A DNA stretch of 64,000 bases from Shewanella salipaludis (GTDB lineage Bacteria; Pseudomonadota; Gammaproteobacteria; Enterobacterales; Shewanellaceae). Every line of letters begins with the position of its first letter. The stretch's first letter is position 1. The notes beneath the pieces are model-generated. The model was not told the origin of the DNA, ran no database searches, and saw nothing but the letters and a program-made list of their open reading frames with translations. The stretch spans positions 46,732 through 110,731 of the forward strand of contig NZ_JAAXYH010000013.1 in NCBI RefSeq assembly GCF_012911865.1, given 5' to 3'. This document shows positions 1-10,670 of the stretch, piece after piece. A program made the translations under genes and the position numbers.

Positions 1-1461
1 GCCAAGGAAGAAGTCAAAGAGCTGGTGGATTACCTGCGTGACCCGACCAAGTTCCAGAAACTGGGTGGCCGTATTCCGACCGGTGTACTCATGGTTGGCC
101 CTCCGGGTACGGGTAAGACACTGCTGGCCAAGGCTATTGCCGGCGAATCCAAGGTGCCTTTCTTCACCATCTCGGGCTCAGACTTTGTCGAAATGTTTGT
201 CGGTGTCGGTGCCTCCCGGGTACGTGACATGTTCGAGCAGGCGAAAAAATCCGCCCCTTGCATCATCTTCATCGATGAAATTGATGCCGTCGGTCGCCAA
301 CGCGGTGCCGGCTTAGGCGGTGGTCACGACGAGCGTGAACAAACCCTGAACCAGCTGCTGGTGGAGATGGACGGCTTCGAAGGTAACGAAGGTGTGATCG
401 TGATTGCGGCCACCAACAGACCCGACGTGCTGGATTCTGCCTTACTGCGCCCCGGTCGTTTCGACCGTCAGGTGGTGGTGGGACTGCCGGATGTCCGCGG
501 CCGTGAGCAGATTTTGAAAGTCCATATGCGTAAGGTGCCCTTGTCGGATGACGTCAAGGCCAGTGTGATTGCCCGTGGTACCCCAGGGTTCTCGGGTGCG
601 GACCTGGCCAACCTGGTCAACGAAGCCGCGCTGTTTGCCGCCCGTGGTAACCGCCGCGTGGTGGGGATGGAAGAATTCGAACGCGCCAAGGACAAGATCA
701 TGATGGGCGCCGAGCGCCGCTCCATGGTGATGTCCGAAGCCGAGAAGGAAATGACTGCCTATCATGAAGCGGGTCATGCCATCGTGGGCTGCATGGTACC
801 GGAGCACGATCCCGTGCATAAGGTCACCATCATCCCCCGTGGTCGTGCCCTCGGGGTGACCTTCTTCCTGCCGGAAGCCGATTCCATCAGTCAGAGCCGT
901 CGTAAATTGGAGAGTCAGATCTCTGTGGCCTATGGTGGCCGTATTGCCGAGGAATTGATCTTCGGTACCGAGCGAGTCTCCACCGGCGCATCCCAGGACA
1001 TCAAGTATGCCACTTCCATCGCCCGCAACATGGTGACTCAGTGGGGCTTCTCCGACAAGCTGGGACCCTTGCTGTATGCCGAAGAAGACGGTGAAGTCTT
1101 CCTGGGCCGCAGCATGGGTAAGGCCAAGCATATGTCCGACGATACCGCCAGCATCATAGACACAGAAGTCAAGGTCTTCATCGACAAGAACTACGACAGG
1201 GCCAAGCAGATACTGACAGATAATCTGGATATTCTGCATGCCATGAAGGATGCCCTGATGAAGTACGAGACCATAGATGCGCTGCAAATCGATGATCTCA
1301 TGCATCGCCGTGAAGTGCGTCAACCTGTCGATTGGAACCTGGATGAAAATGGTGATTCCAACCGCGGTGACAAAGGCGGTAAGCCTGAGGCGCAAGCGGG
1401 TGAAGATGAACCCAAAGTGGATGTCGAACTTAAAGACATAGATGAATCACCGGCTAAATAA
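1..1461 (+). CDS. ftsH: ATP-dependent zinc metalloprotease FtsH (5' end outside window)
   Basis: This is the C-terminal 486 codons of FtsH, the membrane-anchored AAA+ protease that degrades misfolded membrane proteins and short-lived regulators. The reading frame is open from base 1. About 160 N-terminal residues, including the two membrane segments, lie outside the window. Visible motifs in order are Walker A GPPGTGKT (97-120), Walker B with [10 protein letters not shown], the second region of homology [21 protein letters not shown], and the zinc-protease HEAGH (763-777). All catalytic residues appear intact. The tail is acidic and lysine-rich, as usual. folP follows 59 bases downstream after a terminator, which is the conserved order ftsH-folP-glmM. 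Confidence 0.98.
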   Translation, partial: AKEEVKELVDYLRDPTKFQKLGGRIPTGVLMVGPPGTGKTLLAKAIAGESKVPFFTISGSDFVEMFVGVGASRVRDMFEQAKKSAPCIIFIDEIDAVGRQRGAGLGGGHDEREQTLNQLLVEMDGFEGNEGVIVIAATNRPDVLDSALLRPGRFDRQVVVGLPDVRGREQILKVHMRKVPLSDDVKASVIARGTPGFSGADLANLVNEAALFAARGNRRVVGMEEFERAKDKIMMGAERRSMVMSEAEKEMTAYHEAGHAIVGCMVPEHDPVHKVTIIPRGRALGVTFFLPEADSISQSRRKLESQISVAYGGRIAEELIFGTERVSTGASQDIKYATSIARNMVTQWGFSDKLGPLLYAEEDGEVFLGRSMGKAKHMSDDTASIIDTEVKVFIDKNYDRAKQILTDNLDILHAMKDALMKYETIDALQIDDLMHRREVRQPVDWNLDENGDSNRGDKGGKPEAQAGEDEPKVDVELKDIDESPAK

Positions 1462-1476
1462 TTGTTTGATTTGAAA

Positions 1477-1505
1477 AAGAAAGCCCCGAAAGGGGTTTTC
1501 TTGTT
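1477..1505 (+). terminator. Rho-independent terminator after ftsH
   Basis: An 11-bp stem (1477-1487 with 1492-1502, one G.T pair) closes a GAAA tetraloop and runs into a T-rich tract. It lies between the ftsH stop and the folP start, so it probably reduces read-through into folP rather than fully separating the genes. Confidence 0.8.
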
Positions 1506-1520
1506 TGCGGGAGTAATAAC

Positions 1521-2354
1521 GTGTTTGAGTTGATTGCTGCAAATAAGCGGTTGTCGTTGGCGTCCCCCCTGGTCATGGGCATAGTCAATGTTACCCCGGA
1601 CTCTTTCTCCGATGGCGGCGACTATGCGGCGTTCGATGCCGCTTGCCGCCATGTAGACCTCTTGGTGAGTCAGGGCGCGGCCTTCATAGACATAGGAGGG
1701 GAATCGACTCGTCCCGGGGCTGCGGAAGTGAGCCTGGCGGAGGAGTTGGAGCGGGTTATCCCTCTGGTCGAATATGTGGCCGCACACCACCCAGTGTGGA
1801 TTTCGGTCGATACCAGCAAGCCAGAGGTGATGGCTGCTGCCGTCGCCGCCGGCGCCCATATGATTAACGATGTCAGGGCACTGCAACAGCCTGGGGCCTT
1901 GGCCATGGCGGCCGAGCTCGGGGTGCCTGTCTGCCTGATGCATATGCAGGGACAGCCCGACAGCATGCAACAGGCACCCGAGTATCTGGATGTGGTTACC
2001 GAGGTGAAGGCGTTTCTAAGCGAACGGGTGCAGGCTTGCCTCGATGCGGGTATCCAGCGCTCGCAGCTGGTCATAGATCCCGGCTTCGGCTTCGGCAAGA
2101 GCCTGGCACACAACTATGAGCTGCTGGCCAGGCTGGGGGAGTTTGCCGTGCTCGGGTTGCCGCTCCTGGTCGGTTTATCGCGCAAGAGCATGCTGGGCAA
2201 TCTCTTGCATAGGCCGACTAAGGAGCGCTTGGCCGGCAGTTTGGCCGGCGCTATGCTGGCGGCTCAGCAGGGAGCACACATCATTCGGGTACACGATGTG
2301 GCCGAAACCCAGGATGTGCTCAAGGTCTTGCAAACGGTACGGAATATAAAATAA
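1521..2354 (+). CDS. folP: Dihydropteroate synthase
   Basis: FolP joins p-aminobenzoate to dihydropterin pyrophosphate in folate synthesis and is the sulfonamide target. The protein is 277 residues, the usual length for this TIM-barrel enzyme. Family signatures are present: GIVNVTPDSFSDGG near residue 20, IGGESTRPGA near 60, SVDTSKPEV, NDVRAL, MHMQGQPDSMQ, DPGFGFGKS and the C-terminal GLSRKSMLG. I take the GTG at 1521, preceded by GGGAG, as the start because it gives the normal N-terminus. It sits between ftsH and glmM, a conserved arrangement in gammaproteobacteria. Confidence 0.97.
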   Translation: MFELIAANKRLSLASPLVMGIVNVTPDSFSDGGDYAAFDAACRHVDLLVSQGAAFIDIGGESTRPGAAEVSLAEELERVIPLVEYVAAHHPVWISVDTSKPEVMAAAVAAGAHMINDVRALQQPGALAMAAELGVPVCLMHMQGQPDSMQQAPEYLDVVTEVKAFLSERVQACLDAGIQRSQLVIDPGFGFGKSLAHNYELLARLGEFAVLGLPLLVGLSRKSMLGNLLHRPTKERLAGSLAGAMLAAQQGAHIIRVHDVAETQDVLKVLQTVRNIK

Positions 2355-2429
2355 GCATACTGAGTTCAGCTCAGATTAGGTTAATGTGAGTACAGTGCCC
2401 CCATAGGGTATTGTGTGATGGAGTTAAGC

Positions 2430-3767
2430 GTGAAACAAAGAAAATTCTTCGGTACAGATGGGATTCGCGGCAAGGTAGGTTCAGGGAAAATGACTCCCGA
2501 ACTGGCATTGAAACTGGGTTGGGCGGCGGGACGCGTCTTGTCCAGAACCGGCACCAAGAAGGTCATCATAGGGAAAGACACCCGCATCTCAGGCTATCTG
2601 TTCGAATCGGCACTCGAGGCCGGCTTGTCTGCCGCTGGCCTGAATGTGATGTTGATGGGACCCATGCCGACCCCGGCCGTGGCCTACCTGACCCGCACCT
2701 TCCGCGCCGAAGCCGGGGTGGTGATCAGCGCCTCCCACAACCCCTATTATGACAACGGTATCAAGTTTTTCTCCACCGACGGCAGCAAACTCGATGACGA
2801 CATAGAGTTGGAAATTGAAGCCGAACTGGAAAAACCTCTGGTGTGTGTCGAATCCCACCTGCTGGGGAAAGTATCACGCATCGAAGATGCGGCCGGCCGT
2901 TACATCGAATATTGCAAGGGGAATTTCCCCGCAGATCAGACGCTGACCGGCTTGAAGATAGTGGTCGATTGCGCCAATGGTGCGACCTACCACATAGCGC
3001 CCAATGTGTTCCGTGAACTGGGCGCCGAGGTGATTGCCATAGGCGATAAGCCCAATGGCTTGAACATCAACGATAACGTTGGTGCCACCTCCATGGGCAA
3101 GATCTGTGAGACTGTGGTCGCCGAGGGGGCCGACTTGGGTATCGCCTTGGACGGCGACGGCGATCGCATCATGATGGTCAACAGCAGGGGGGAAGTGATA
3201 GACGGGGATCAGATCCTCTACATCCTCGCCTGCGATGCCAAGAAACGCGGCATCTTACGCGGTGGCGTGGTAGGCACCCTGATGTCGAATCTGGGCCTGG
3301 ACCTGGCGCTGCAGGCGCTGGATATCCCCTTCAGCCGCTCCAAGGTGGGCGACCGCTATGTGATGGAGCAGTTGAAAGCCCAGGACTGGCGCATAGGCGG
3401 CGAGAATTCGGGTCACATACTCAACCTGGATCACGGCACCACGGGTGATGGCATAGTGGCGGGCATCCTGGTGCTGGCGGCCATGCGTCGCCAGAATGCG
3501 ACCCTGGATGAATTGACTGCGGACATGACCATGCTGCCTCAGGTATTGGTCAACGTGCGCTTCGAAGGCAAGCATGATCCTCTGACATCGGAAAAAGTGC
3601 TGGCGGCCCAGTCCTTGGTCGAGTCGCAGCTCGGCGCCCGTGGCCGGGTACTGCTGCGCAAGTCGGGTACCGAACCTTTGATCCGCGTCATGGTCGAGGG
3701 TGAAGTTCACGCCGACGTCTTGGCGCACGCCAACGCCATTGCCGAGGCGGTCAAGGCGGCGTTTTAA
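2430..3767 (+). CDS. glmM: Phosphoglucosamine mutase
   Basis: GlmM converts glucosamine-6-phosphate to glucosamine-1-phosphate for UDP-GlcNAc, and so feeds peptidoglycan and lipopolysaccharide synthesis. The phosphoserine loop SASHNP places the active Ser at residue 102, as in E. coli, if translation starts at the GTG at 2430. That start has GGAG seven bases upstream and gives 445 residues, the E. coli length. An ATG at 2418 is in frame but poorly placed for this ribosome-binding site. The metal loop DGDGDR, the sugar-binding GGENSGH and the phosphate-binding [15 protein letters not shown] are all present. It follows folP by 75 bases. Confidence 0.97.
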   Translation: MKQRKFFGTDGIRGKVGSGKMTPELALKLGWAAGRVLSRTGTKKVIIGKDTRISGYLFESALEAGLSAAGLNVMLMGPMPTPAVAYLTRTFRAEAGVVISASHNPYYDNGIKFFSTDGSKLDDDIELEIEAELEKPLVCVESHLLGKVSRIEDAAGRYIEYCKGNFPADQTLTGLKIVVDCANGATYHIAPNVFRELGAEVIAIGDKPNGLNINDNVGATSMGKICETVVAEGADLGIALDGDGDRIMMVNSRGEVIDGDQILYILACDAKKRGILRGGVVGTLMSNLGLDLALQALDIPFSRSKVGDRYVMEQLKAQDWRIGGENSGHILNLDHGTTGDGIVAGILVLAAMRRQNATLDELTADMTMLPQVLVNVRFEGKHDPLTSEKVLAAQSLVESQLGARGRVLLRKSGTEPLIRVMVEGEVHADVLAHANAIAEAVKAAF

Positions 3768-3795
3768 GCCGCTTACCGTCAGGCTCGTTTGGGAT

Positions 3796-3826
3796 AACGG
3801 CTAAAAATTAGTACTTTAGCCGTTTA
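3796..3826 (+). terminator. Candidate terminator after glmM
   Basis: A perfect 10-bp inverted repeat (3796-3805 with 3815-3824) has a 9-base loop and only a short T run. It lies 29 bases after the glmM stop and upstream of the tpiA promoter, so a terminator role is likely but the U tract is weak. Confidence 0.5.
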
Positions 3827-3902
3827 AATGACCCGAAGGCTGGGTCGAAGGGTAAAAAACAAGCATTCCGACGCGATATCGTAAATATTCGGCATTTAGC
3901 TA

Positions 3903-3931
3903 TTGTAACTTCATAAGTGGTTCGCTATTAT
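3903..3931 (+). promoter_or_regulatory. Candidate sigma-70 promoter for tpiA-secG
   Basis: TTGTAA (3903-3908) and TATTAT (3926-3931) are separated by exactly 17 bases, 27 bases before the tpiA start codon. The box match and spacing fit a housekeeping promoter. This is a prediction only. Confidence 0.55.
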
Positions 3932-3957
3932 TCACGCCGCTTTCAGAGGAGACAGTG

Positions 3958-4740
3958 ATGGCACTCAGACGTCCTATGGTTGCTGGCAATTGGAAGATGA
4001 ACGGCAGTGTGGCCTTGGCCAAAGAGTTGTTCGGTAAATTTGCCACTAAGCTCCAAAATGATTCTGCGGAAGTGGTTTTATGCCCGCCTTCTATATACCT
4101 GGAAAGCGTCAGGCAACTGCTGGAAGCCAACAAGGAAGCCTTGGAAGGTTCCCTTGTCAGGATAGGCGCCCAGAACTTGAGTCAACATGACTTCGGTGCC
4201 TATACGGGTGAAGTTTCCGGTCAGATGCTAAAAGATTCAGGATGTCGGTATGTGATTATCGGCCATTCGGAACGTCGCCGTATGTACGGAGAGACGAGTA
4301 ATATAGTAGCGGAGAAGTTTGCCGCTGCACAAAAACATGGACTCACACCGATACTCTGTGTCGGTGAATCAGGTCCGGCCCGAGAGGCGAGACGCACCTT
4401 CGAGGTGATCGCAGAAGAGCTGGACATAGTGATTGAGAAAAACGGTACCATGGCTTTTGATAACGCCATTATCGCCTACGAGCCATTATGGGCTGTAGGG
4501 ACAGGTAAGAGCGCTACACCAGAGCAGGCCCAGGAAGTACATGCGTTTATACGCAAACGCCTCTCTGAAGTGTCTCCGTTTATCGGAGAGAATGTCAGGA
4601 TACTCTACGGTGGCAGTGTGACCCCGAGTAATGCGGCAGACTTGTTTGCCCAACCCGATGTTGATGGTGGACTGATTGGCGGTGCCAGCTTGAACTCGAG
4701 TGAGTTCTTAAGTTTATGTACCATAGCGATGAGCGCATGA
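3958..4740 (+). CDS. tpiA: Triosephosphate isomerase
   Basis: TpiA interconverts dihydroxyacetone phosphate and glyceraldehyde-3-phosphate. The protein is 260 residues. The catalytic set is visible: Lys13 in GNWKMNG, the His of IIGHSERR, the Glu of AYEPLWAVGTG with the mobile loop after it, and the phosphate-binding GGSV near the C-terminus. The ATG at 3958 is used because AGAGGA lies 8 bases upstream; the GTG just before it would add only one residue. secG starts 2 bases after the stop, so the two are very likely co-transcribed. Confidence 0.98.
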   Translation: MALRRPMVAGNWKMNGSVALAKELFGKFATKLQNDSAEVVLCPPSIYLESVRQLLEANKEALEGSLVRIGAQNLSQHDFGAYTGEVSGQMLKDSGCRYVIIGHSERRRMYGETSNIVAEKFAAAQKHGLTPILCVGESGPAREARRTFEVIAEELDIVIEKNGTMAFDNAIIAYEPLWAVGTGKSATPEQAQEVHAFIRKRLSEVSPFIGENVRILYGGSVTPSNAADLFAQPDVDGGLIGGASLNSSEFLSLCTIAMSA

Positions 4741-4741
4741 T

Positions 4742-5074
4742 ATGTATGAAGTTCTGATAGTTATTTACTTGTTGGTTGCCTTGGGTCTGATTGGTCTGAT
4801 CCTCATCCAGCAAGGCAAGGGAGCAGACATGGGGGCCTCTTTCGGCGCCGGTGCATCTGGTACTCTGTTCGGTTCGAGTGGTTCAGGTAACTTTCTTACC
4901 CGTAGCACTGCAGTGTTGGCAATTGCGTTTTTCGTTCTCAGCCTGGTTATCGGCAACCTGAGCGCAAACCACACTAAGCAAGAAGATCAATGGAAAGATT
5001 TAGGTTCGGCTGAGCAGGTCTCTGACCAGGCTCCAGCAAAAACCGAAAAGTCAGATACGAAAATACCTGACTAG
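4742..5074 (+). CDS. secG: Preprotein translocase subunit SecG
   Basis: SecG is the small SecYEG subunit that aids protein export. It has 110 residues with two membrane segments (about 3-21 and 53-73) joined by the conserved glycine-rich loop IQQGKGADMGASFGAG, followed by a charged C-terminus. The start lies 2 bases after the tpiA stop. tRNA-Leu(GAG) and initiator tRNA follow, the same order as E. coli secG-leuU-metY-rimP. Confidence 0.96.
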   Translation: MYEVLIVIYLLVALGLIGLILIQQGKGADMGASFGAGASGTLFGSSGSGNFLTRSTAVLAIAFFVLSLVIGNLSANHTKQEDQWKDLGSAEQVSDQAPAKTEKSDTKIPD

Positions 5075-5085
5075 TAAAAGGTGTC

Positions 5086-5172
5086 GCCGAGGTGGCGAAA
5101 TTGGTAGACGCGCAGCCTTGAGGTGGCTGTGACCTAACGGTCGTGCGGGTTCAAGTCCCGCTCTCGGCACCA
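5086..5172 (+). tRNA. leuU: tRNA-Leu (anticodon GAG)
   Basis: This is an 87-base class II tRNA with encoded CCA. The acceptor stem GCCGAGG pairs with TCTCGGC (one G.T). The anticodon stem CAGCC/GGCTG encloses the loop TTGAGGT, anticodon GAG. A long variable arm and the T-arm motif GTTCAAGTC are present. It lies 11 bases after secG. Confidence 0.97.
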
Positions 5173-5255
5173 AAATATAACCGATAGAGACGAGATAAGT
5201 TCTTTGTGGGTTATTGCAAGCAATGACAATAGTCAATATACTTGCACACAGTTGA

Positions 5256-5332
<77 letters not shown>

Positions 5333-5339
5333 GCTCCAA

Positions 5340-5368
5340 GCAATGAATAATGTTTTGAATTCATTGCT
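5340..5368 (+). other. Hairpin after initiator tRNA
   Basis: A 9-bp inverted repeat (GCAATGAAT with ATTCATTGC) with an 11-base loop lies 7 bases after the tRNA CCA. It has no T run, so it is more likely a 3' processing or stabilising structure of the tRNA precursor than a terminator. Confidence 0.4.
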
Positions 5369-5393
5369 GTTTACAGGTTCTTGAACATAATGA

Positions 5394-5415
5394 CCTCGTG
5401 ATTACGGGGTTTTTT
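5394..5415 (+). terminator. Terminator of the tRNA unit
   Basis: The stem CCTCGT/ACGGGG with a GATT loop is followed directly by six T. It would end transcripts that pass through the two tRNAs, upstream of rimP. Confidence 0.75.
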
Positions 5416-5469
5416 GTTATCTGGGACTTTTAAATGTGTCGTAGTCGTCATAGGTTACGACAGGGTAAT

Positions 5470-5498
5470 GGGGCTATTAAGCCCTTTTTTGTTTTTTT
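5470..5498 (+). terminator. Second terminator or attenuator before rimP
   Basis: The stem GGGCT/AGCCC (5471-5475 with 5480-5484) is followed by TTTTTT, G and seven more T. The run ends in the GGGGG that serves as ribosome-binding site for rimP. Two terminators in a row before the rimP-nusA-infB operon are known in E. coli, where NusA acts on its own leader, so autoregulation is plausible here. Confidence 0.7.
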
Positions 5499-5509
5499 GG
5501 GGGTCCTAT

Positions 5510-5965
5510 TTGGCAACGTTAGAATTCAGACTGGCAGAAATGCTGAGAGTCCCGGTGGAAGCTTTGGGTTTTGAGCTTTGGGGCATAGAATATGTTCAGG
5601 CTGGTAAGCATTCCATTCTGAGGGTTTTTATCGACAGTGAAAATGGCATCAATATCGAAGATTGCGCCAATACCAGTCGTCAGGTCAGTGCTGTTCTCGA
5701 TGTTGAAGACCCCATTTCTACCGAATATACATTAGAAGTCTCTTCGCCTGGTGTCGACAGACCCTTGTTTACCGCCGAGCAATACGCGGCCTATGTAGGC
5801 GAAGATGTAAAAGTTCAGCTGACTATGCCGGTTGCTGGTAGTCGCAATTTAAAAGGTGCCATTCTCAAGGTTGATGGGCAGATGCTCACACTGAAGGTGG
5901 ATGGTAAAGAGTTGGTTGTCGCGCTGGATAATATCCGTAAAGGCAACTTGCTCGCTAAGTTTTGA
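5510..5965 (+). CDS. rimP: Ribosome maturation factor RimP
   Basis: RimP assists 30S subunit maturation. Translation most likely starts at the TTG at 5510, about 6 bases after a GGGGG ribosome-binding site. That gives 151 residues beginning [12 protein letters not shown], which aligns with the family N-terminus. Longer in-frame starts (5414) would run through a transcription terminator and are unlikely. Family motifs are [42 protein letters not shown] and [14 protein letters not shown]. It is the first gene of the rimP-nusA-infB operon; nusA follows after 29 bases. Confidence 0.95.
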   Translation: MATLEFRLAEMLRVPVEALGFELWGIEYVQAGKHSILRVFIDSENGINIEDCANTSRQVSAVLDVEDPISTEYTLEVSSPGVDRPLFTAEQYAAYVGEDVKVQLTMPVAGSRNLKGAILKVDGQMLTLKVDGKELVVALDNIRKGNLLAKF

Positions 5966-5994
5966 TGGTTTCAAGGTGAACGAGGCAAGACGAG

Positions 5995-7494
5995 ATGAAT
6001 AAAGAGATTCTGCTAGTCGCTGAGGCGGTTTCAAACGAAAAAGCCGTTCCACGCGAGAAAATTTTTGAGGCGCTGGAAATAGCGCTGGCCACGGCAACCA
6101 AGAAGAAATACGAAGGCGATATCGATGTACGTGTCGCCATAGATCGTAAAACCGGTAGCTATGAGACCTTCCGTCGCTGGATGGTGGTTGAAGATGCCGG
6201 TGAGGCGTTGGAAAACCCTTACCGTGAAATCACCTTGGAAGCCGCGCGTTTTGAAAACCCGGACATTCAGCCGGGCGAGTTTATCGAAGATGATATCGAG
6301 TCTGTGGTTTTCGACCGCATCACCACTCAAACTGCCAAGCAAGTCATAGTGCAGAAGGTGCGTGAAGCAGAACGTGCCCAGATAGTCGAGCAGTTCAAGG
6401 ACAAAGAAGGCGAGCTGATCACAGGTATCGTCAAGAAGGGCACCCGTGACAGCGTGGTGGTCGATTTGGGCAACAACGCCGATGGCGTGCTATTTCGCGA
6501 AGATCTGATTTCCCGCGAATCTTTCCGCCCAGGGGATCGCGTGCGTGCCTTCCTGTATTCGGTTCGTCCCGAGGCCCGCGGTGCTCAGTTGTTCCTGACC
6601 CGTACCAAGCCTGAGATGTTGATCGAGCTGTTCCGTGTCGAAGTGCCGGAAATTGCCGATGAGATGATCGAAATCATGGGCGCCGCCCGTGATCCAGGTG
6701 CCCGTGCCAAGATAGCCGTTAAGTCGAACGATCGCCGCATAGATCCTATCGGCGCCTGCGTCGGCATGCGTGGTGCACGTGTACAGGCAGTATCGAATGA
6801 ATTGGGCGGTGAGCGGGTCGATATCGTGCTGTGGGATGATAATCCGGCACAATATGTGATCAACGCCATGGCGCCGGCCGACGTGGCTTCCATCATAGTG
6901 GATGAAGATAACCACTCCATGGATATCGCGGTCGAAGCCGACAGCCTGGCCCAGGCCATTGGCCGTAACGGCCAGAATGTGCGTCTGGCCACTCAGCTGA
7001 CCGGCTGGGAACTGAACGTAATGACAGTGGAAGACATGAATAGCAAGCACCAGGCCGAAAGTGCCAAGGTGGTTGACCTGTTCAGTGCTTCTCTGGATGT
7101 CGATGAAGATTTTGCACAGGTATTGGCGGACGAAGGCTTTACATCGCTGGAAGAAATCGCCTATGTACCTGCCTCTGAATTATTGGCGATTGAAGGTTTC
7201 GACGAAGATCTCGTTGAAACCCTGCGTGAGCGTGCTAAGGCGGCGATCTCGACTCGAGCTCTCGCATCCGAAGAAGCACTGGATGGTGTAGAGCCAAGTG
7301 ATGATTTATTGGCACTGGAAGGTCTGGAAAGACACTTAGCCTATGTTCTTGCGAGCAAAGGCGTGGTGACTTTGGAAGATTTGGCTGAACAAGGCATTGA
7401 TGATTTGATCGAAATTGAAGAATTGACAGAAGAAAAAGCAGGTGAGCTCATCATGGCAGCCCGCAATATCTGTTGGTTTGGCGAAGAAGCATAA
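5995..7494 (+). CDS. nusA: Transcription termination/antitermination factor NusA
   Basis: NusA binds RNA polymerase and controls pausing, termination and antitermination. The 499 residues match the family length. In order there is an N-terminal polymerase-binding domain (about 1-125), an S1 domain (about 135-200, [16 protein letters not shown]), and two KH domains (about 230-345) including [17 protein letters not shown] and [12 protein letters not shown]. Two acidic repeats of roughly 50 residues follow at the C-terminus ([19 protein letters not shown] and [19 protein letters not shown]), which in E. coli contact the polymerase alpha subunit. infB follows after 25 bases. Confidence 0.98.
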   Translation: MNKEILLVAEAVSNEKAVPREKIFEALEIALATATKKKYEGDIDVRVAIDRKTGSYETFRRWMVVEDAGEALENPYREITLEAARFENPDIQPGEFIEDDIESVVFDRITTQTAKQVIVQKVREAERAQIVEQFKDKEGELITGIVKKGTRDSVVVDLGNNADGVLFREDLISRESFRPGDRVRAFLYSVRPEARGAQLFLTRTKPEMLIELFRVEVPEIADEMIEIMGAARDPGARAKIAVKSNDRRIDPIGACVGMRGARVQAVSNELGGERVDIVLWDDNPAQYVINAMAPADVASIIVDEDNHSMDIAVEADSLAQAIGRNGQNVRLATQLTGWELNVMTVEDMNSKHQAESAKVVDLFSASLDVDEDFAQVLADEGFTSLEEIAYVPASELLAIEGFDEDLVETLRERAKAAISTRALASEEALDGVEPSDDLLALEGLERHLAYVLASKGVVTLEDLAEQGIDDLIEIEELTEEKAGELIMAARNICWFGEEA

Positions 7495-7519
7495 GTCGAT
7501 CAACAGGGGGATTTAACTG

Positions 7520-10156
7520 ATGGCAGATACGACCGTAGAGAAGCTGGCCACGGAAGTGGGTAAAAGTGTTGAACGTTTGATTGAGCAGTTCTCTCAGGCT
7601 GGAATTAACAAGAAGCAAGCAGACACAGTGTCTGAAACTGAAAAGCAGCAACTGCTGGACTTCTTGAAGAAACAACATGGTGGCGAGAATGCGCCAACCA
7701 AGATGACCTTACAGCGCAAGACTGTTTCGACCCTGAGTGTTGCCGGCAGCGGCGGCCAGGCGAAAGACGTCAAGGTTGAAGTGCGTAAGAAACGTACCTT
7801 CATCAAGCGTGATGGCAACGAAGCCGTGCTGAAGGCCGAAGAAGAAGCCAAGGCACAAGCGGAAGCCGCCGCCAAGGCCAAGGCAGAAGCCGATGCCGCA
7901 GCAGCCAAGGCCGCCGCCGAGGCGAAAGCCAAAGCCGATGCCGAAGCCAAGGCGAAGGCCGCTGCCGCTAAAGCCGCAGCCGAGCCTAAAGTCGCGAAAG
8001 ACCTTTCTCCTGAAGCCGAAGCGGCCAGACTGGAAGCCGAGCGTATCAAGGCGGCTCAGGAAGAAGTGGCTAAGCGTAAGCAAGATGAAGAAGCGGCCAA
8101 AGCGGCTGAAACGGCCCGTCAACTGGCCGAAGAAAACTCCAAGCGCTGGGCCGAAGAAGAGCGTTTGCGTTTGGAAGCCGAGAAGAATGGCGATCATCAC
8201 ATCACTACCTCTAAAGTTGCCCGTGCAGCCGAAGATACCTCAGATGCCGATGAAGAAAAACGTGGTCGTCGTGCCCGTAATAAGAGCACTGCCAAGAAGC
8301 GTGGTGGTAAGGATGCCCGTGACGGTCGCGAAAGACACATGCGTAACCGCAGCACTGCGCCCGAGTCCATGGCACATGGCTTCAACAAGCCGGTTGCCGC
8401 GGTAAACCGCGATATTCGTATCGGCGAGACGGTAACTGTGGCCGAACTGGCACAGAAGATGGCGGTCAAGGCCACCGAAATCATCAAACAGATGATGAAG
8501 ATGGGCTCCATGGTCACTATCAACCAAGTGCTGGATCAAGAAACGGCACAACTGGTAGCCGAAGAGCTGGGCCATAAGGTGGTACTGCTGCGTGAAAACG
8601 AGCTGGAACATCAGGTACTGCAAGATCGTGATGAAGACGTCAAGTTAGAGTCACGTGCGCCCGTGGTCACCATCATGGGTCACGTCGACCATGGTAAGAC
8701 TTCACTGCTCGATTACATACGCCGTGCCAAAGTGGCTGCCGGCGAAGCTGGTGGTATTACCCAGCACATAGGTGCATACCATGTCGAAACCGACAATGGC
8801 ATGATCACCTTCCTGGATACCCCGGGGCACGCCGCATTTACTTCAATGCGTGCCCGTGGTGCCAAGGCGACCGATATCGTTGTCTTGGTGGTGGCTGCCG
8901 ATGACGGCGTGATGCCGCAAACCATAGAAGCTATCCAGCATGCCAAGGCGGGTAACGTACCTTTGATCGTTGCCGTCAACAAGATGGATAAGCCCGAAGC
9001 CGATATCGAGCGCGTCAAGAGCGAACTGTCTCAGCATGGCGTCATGTCGGAAGACTGGGGCGGCGATAACATGTTCGCCTTCGTTTCTGCCAAGACGGGT
9101 GAAGGTGTCGACGAGTTGCTCGAAGGCATCTTGCTGCAAGCCGAAGTACTGGAATTGAAAGCGGTACGTGACGGCATGGCGGCCGGTGTGGTGATCGAGT
9201 CACAACTGGACAAGGGCCGTGGTCCGGTAGCGACCATCCTGGTTCAGGAAGGCACGCTGCGTCAGGGCGATATCGTGCTCTGTGGTCTGGAGTACGGCAA
9301 GATCCGTGCGATGAAAGACGAGAACGGCAAGGCCATCACAGAAGCGGGTCCTTCATTCCCGGTCGAGATCCTAGGTCTGTCGGGCGTGCCTTCTGCCGGT
9401 GATGAAGCGACAGTGGTGCGTGACGAGCGTAAGGCGCGTGAAGTGGCTTTGTATCGTCAAGGCAAGTTCCGCGACGTCAAGCTGGCGCGTCAGCAGAAAT
9501 CCAAGCTGGAAAACATGTTTGCCAACATGGAAGAAGGTGAAGTACAAGAGCTGAATATCGTACTGAAAGCGGACGTACAAGGTTCACTGGAAGCGATTTG
9601 TGATTCGCTCATGGGTCTGTCTACCGACGAAGTGAAAGTCAACATCATCGCCCGTGGCGTAGGTGCACTGACCGAAACCGACGCGACTCTGGCCGCCGCA
9701 TCCAACGCCATCATGGTTGGTTTCAACGTCCGTGCCGATGCACAGGCGCGTAAGACCATAGAAAATGAGAGCGTGGATCTGCGTTACTACAGCGTCATCT
9801 ATAATCTGATTGATGAAGTCAGAGCGGCGATGACAGGCATGCTGGCTCCTGAGTTCAAGCAACAGATCATAGGTCTGGCCGAAGTACGGGATGTGTTCAA
9901 GTCGCCTAAGATAGGCGCTATCGCAGGCTGTATGGTGACCGAAGGTACCATCAAGCGTAGCGCGCCTATCCGGGTACTGCGTGATAACGTGGTTATCTAC
10001 GAAGGTGAACTCGAATCACTGCGTCGCTTCAAAGACGATGTCAGCGAAGTTCGCAATGGCATGGAATGTGGTATCGGTGTGAAGAACTACAATGATGTTC
10101 GTGTAGGCGATCAGATTGAGGTCTTCGAAACCATCGAAGTGGCCCGTACCCTGTAA
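7520..10156 (+). CDS. infB: Translation initiation factor IF-2
   Basis: IF-2 is the GTPase that places initiator tRNA on the 30S subunit. The 878 residues comprise a short N-terminal fold, a long Ala/Lys/Glu-rich charged linker (about 90-260), a second N-domain near 300, and the GTPase core. G1 is GHVDHGKT (387-394), followed by [17 protein letters not shown] and SAKTGEG, then the C-terminal domains that bind fMet-tRNA. The linker is strongly repetitive ([10 protein letters not shown] type), normal for the family. Internal in-frame starts for shorter isoforms may exist but cannot be decided from sequence. Confidence 0.98.
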   Translation: MADTTVEKLATEVGKSVERLIEQFSQAGINKKQADTVSETEKQQLLDFLKKQHGGENAPTKMTLQRKTVSTLSVAGSGGQAKDVKVEVRKKRTFIKRDGNEAVLKAEEEAKAQAEAAAKAKAEADAAAAKAAAEAKAKADAEAKAKAAAAKAAAEPKVAKDLSPEAEAARLEAERIKAAQEEVAKRKQDEEAAKAAETARQLAEENSKRWAEEERLRLEAEKNGDHHITTSKVARAAEDTSDADEEKRGRRARNKSTAKKRGGKDARDGRERHMRNRSTAPESMAHGFNKPVAAVNRDIRIGETVTVAELAQKMAVKATEIIKQMMKMGSMVTINQVLDQETAQLVAEELGHKVVLLRENELEHQVLQDRDEDVKLESRAPVVTIMGHVDHGKTSLLDYIRRAKVAAGEAGGITQHIGAYHVETDNGMITFLDTPGHAAFTSMRARGAKATDIVVLVVAADDGVMPQTIEAIQHAKAGNVPLIVAVNKMDKPEADIERVKSELSQHGVMSEDWGGDNMFAFVSAKTGEGVDELLEGILLQAEVLELKAVRDGMAAGVVIESQLDKGRGPVATILVQEGTLRQGDIVLCGLEYGKIRAMKDENGKAITEAGPSFPVEILGLSGVPSAGDEATVVRDERKAREVALYRQGKFRDVKLARQQKSKLENMFANMEEGEVQELNIVLKADVQGSLEAICDSLMGLSTDEVKVNIIARGVGALTETDATLAAASNAIMVGFNVRADAQARKTIENESVDLRYYSVIYNLIDEVRAAMTGMLAPEFKQQIIGLAEVRDVFKSPKIGAIAGCMVTEGTIKRSAPIRVLRDNVVIYEGELESLRRFKDDVSEVRNGMECGIGVKNYNDVRVGDQIEVFETIEVARTL

Positions 10157-10164
10157 CAACCAAG

Positions 10165-10184
10165 AGGGCGGCATTAGCCGCCCT
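10165..10184 (+). terminator. Hairpin between infB and rbfA
   Basis: A perfect 8-bp GC-rich stem (10165-10172 with 10177-10184) with an ATTA loop is followed by a mixed tract TGTTGATTTT. It could attenuate transcription into rbfA or mark a processing point. The imperfect U tract makes full termination doubtful. Confidence 0.5.
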
Positions 10185-10220
10185 TGTTGATTTTATGACT
10201 CCAGCTATGGCAAGAATATT

Positions 10221-10670
10221 ATGGCTAAAGAATTCAGTCGTACCCGTCGCATAGCGCAACAACTCCAGCAAGAGCTGGCTGTGATATTGCAGCGCGACAT
10301 GAAAGATCCCCGCATCGGCTTTGTGACTGTGAATGACGTCGACGTCTCACGGGATCTCAGCTATGCCAAAGTCTTTGTCACCTTCTTCGAAGAAGACAAG
10401 GATGTGGTTGAACAGAAGTTGGCGGCCTTGACTGCCGCTGCGCCTTATGTCCGCACCCTGGTGGCTGGGCGGATGAAGCTGCGCGTCATGCCGGAACTGA
10501 GGTTTGTCTATGACAGCTCCCTGGTGGAAGGTATGCGCATGTCTAACCTGGTAAGCCAAGTGATCACCCAGGATAAGGCCAAGCAGAAAGCGTTCGGCAG
10601 TGAAGAGCCTGAGGCGGACCCGGCCTCAAAATCAGAGCCAGATACACCCGACTCGGAAGAGGGGGTTTAA
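10221..10670 (+). CDS. rbfA: 30S ribosome-binding factor A
   Basis: RbfA is a KH-fold protein needed for 16S rRNA 5' processing and cold adaptation. The 149 residues contain the family core [36 protein letters not shown] and [20 protein letters not shown]. The last 30 residues are an acidic, low-complexity tail. Its stop codon overlaps the truB start (TAATG), so the pair is translationally coupled. Confidence 0.97.
   Translation: MAKEFSRTRRIAQQLQQELAVILQRDMKDPRIGFVTVNDVDVSRDLSYAKVFVTFFEEDKDVVEQKLAALTAAAPYVRTLVAGRMKLRVMPELRFVYDSSLVEGMRMSNLVSQVITQDKAKQKAFGSEEPEADPASKSEPDTPDSEEGV

Noticed and set aside
442..1395. 317-codon frame antisense to ftsH
   Set aside because: Shadow of FtsH codon bias, no start signals and no family.
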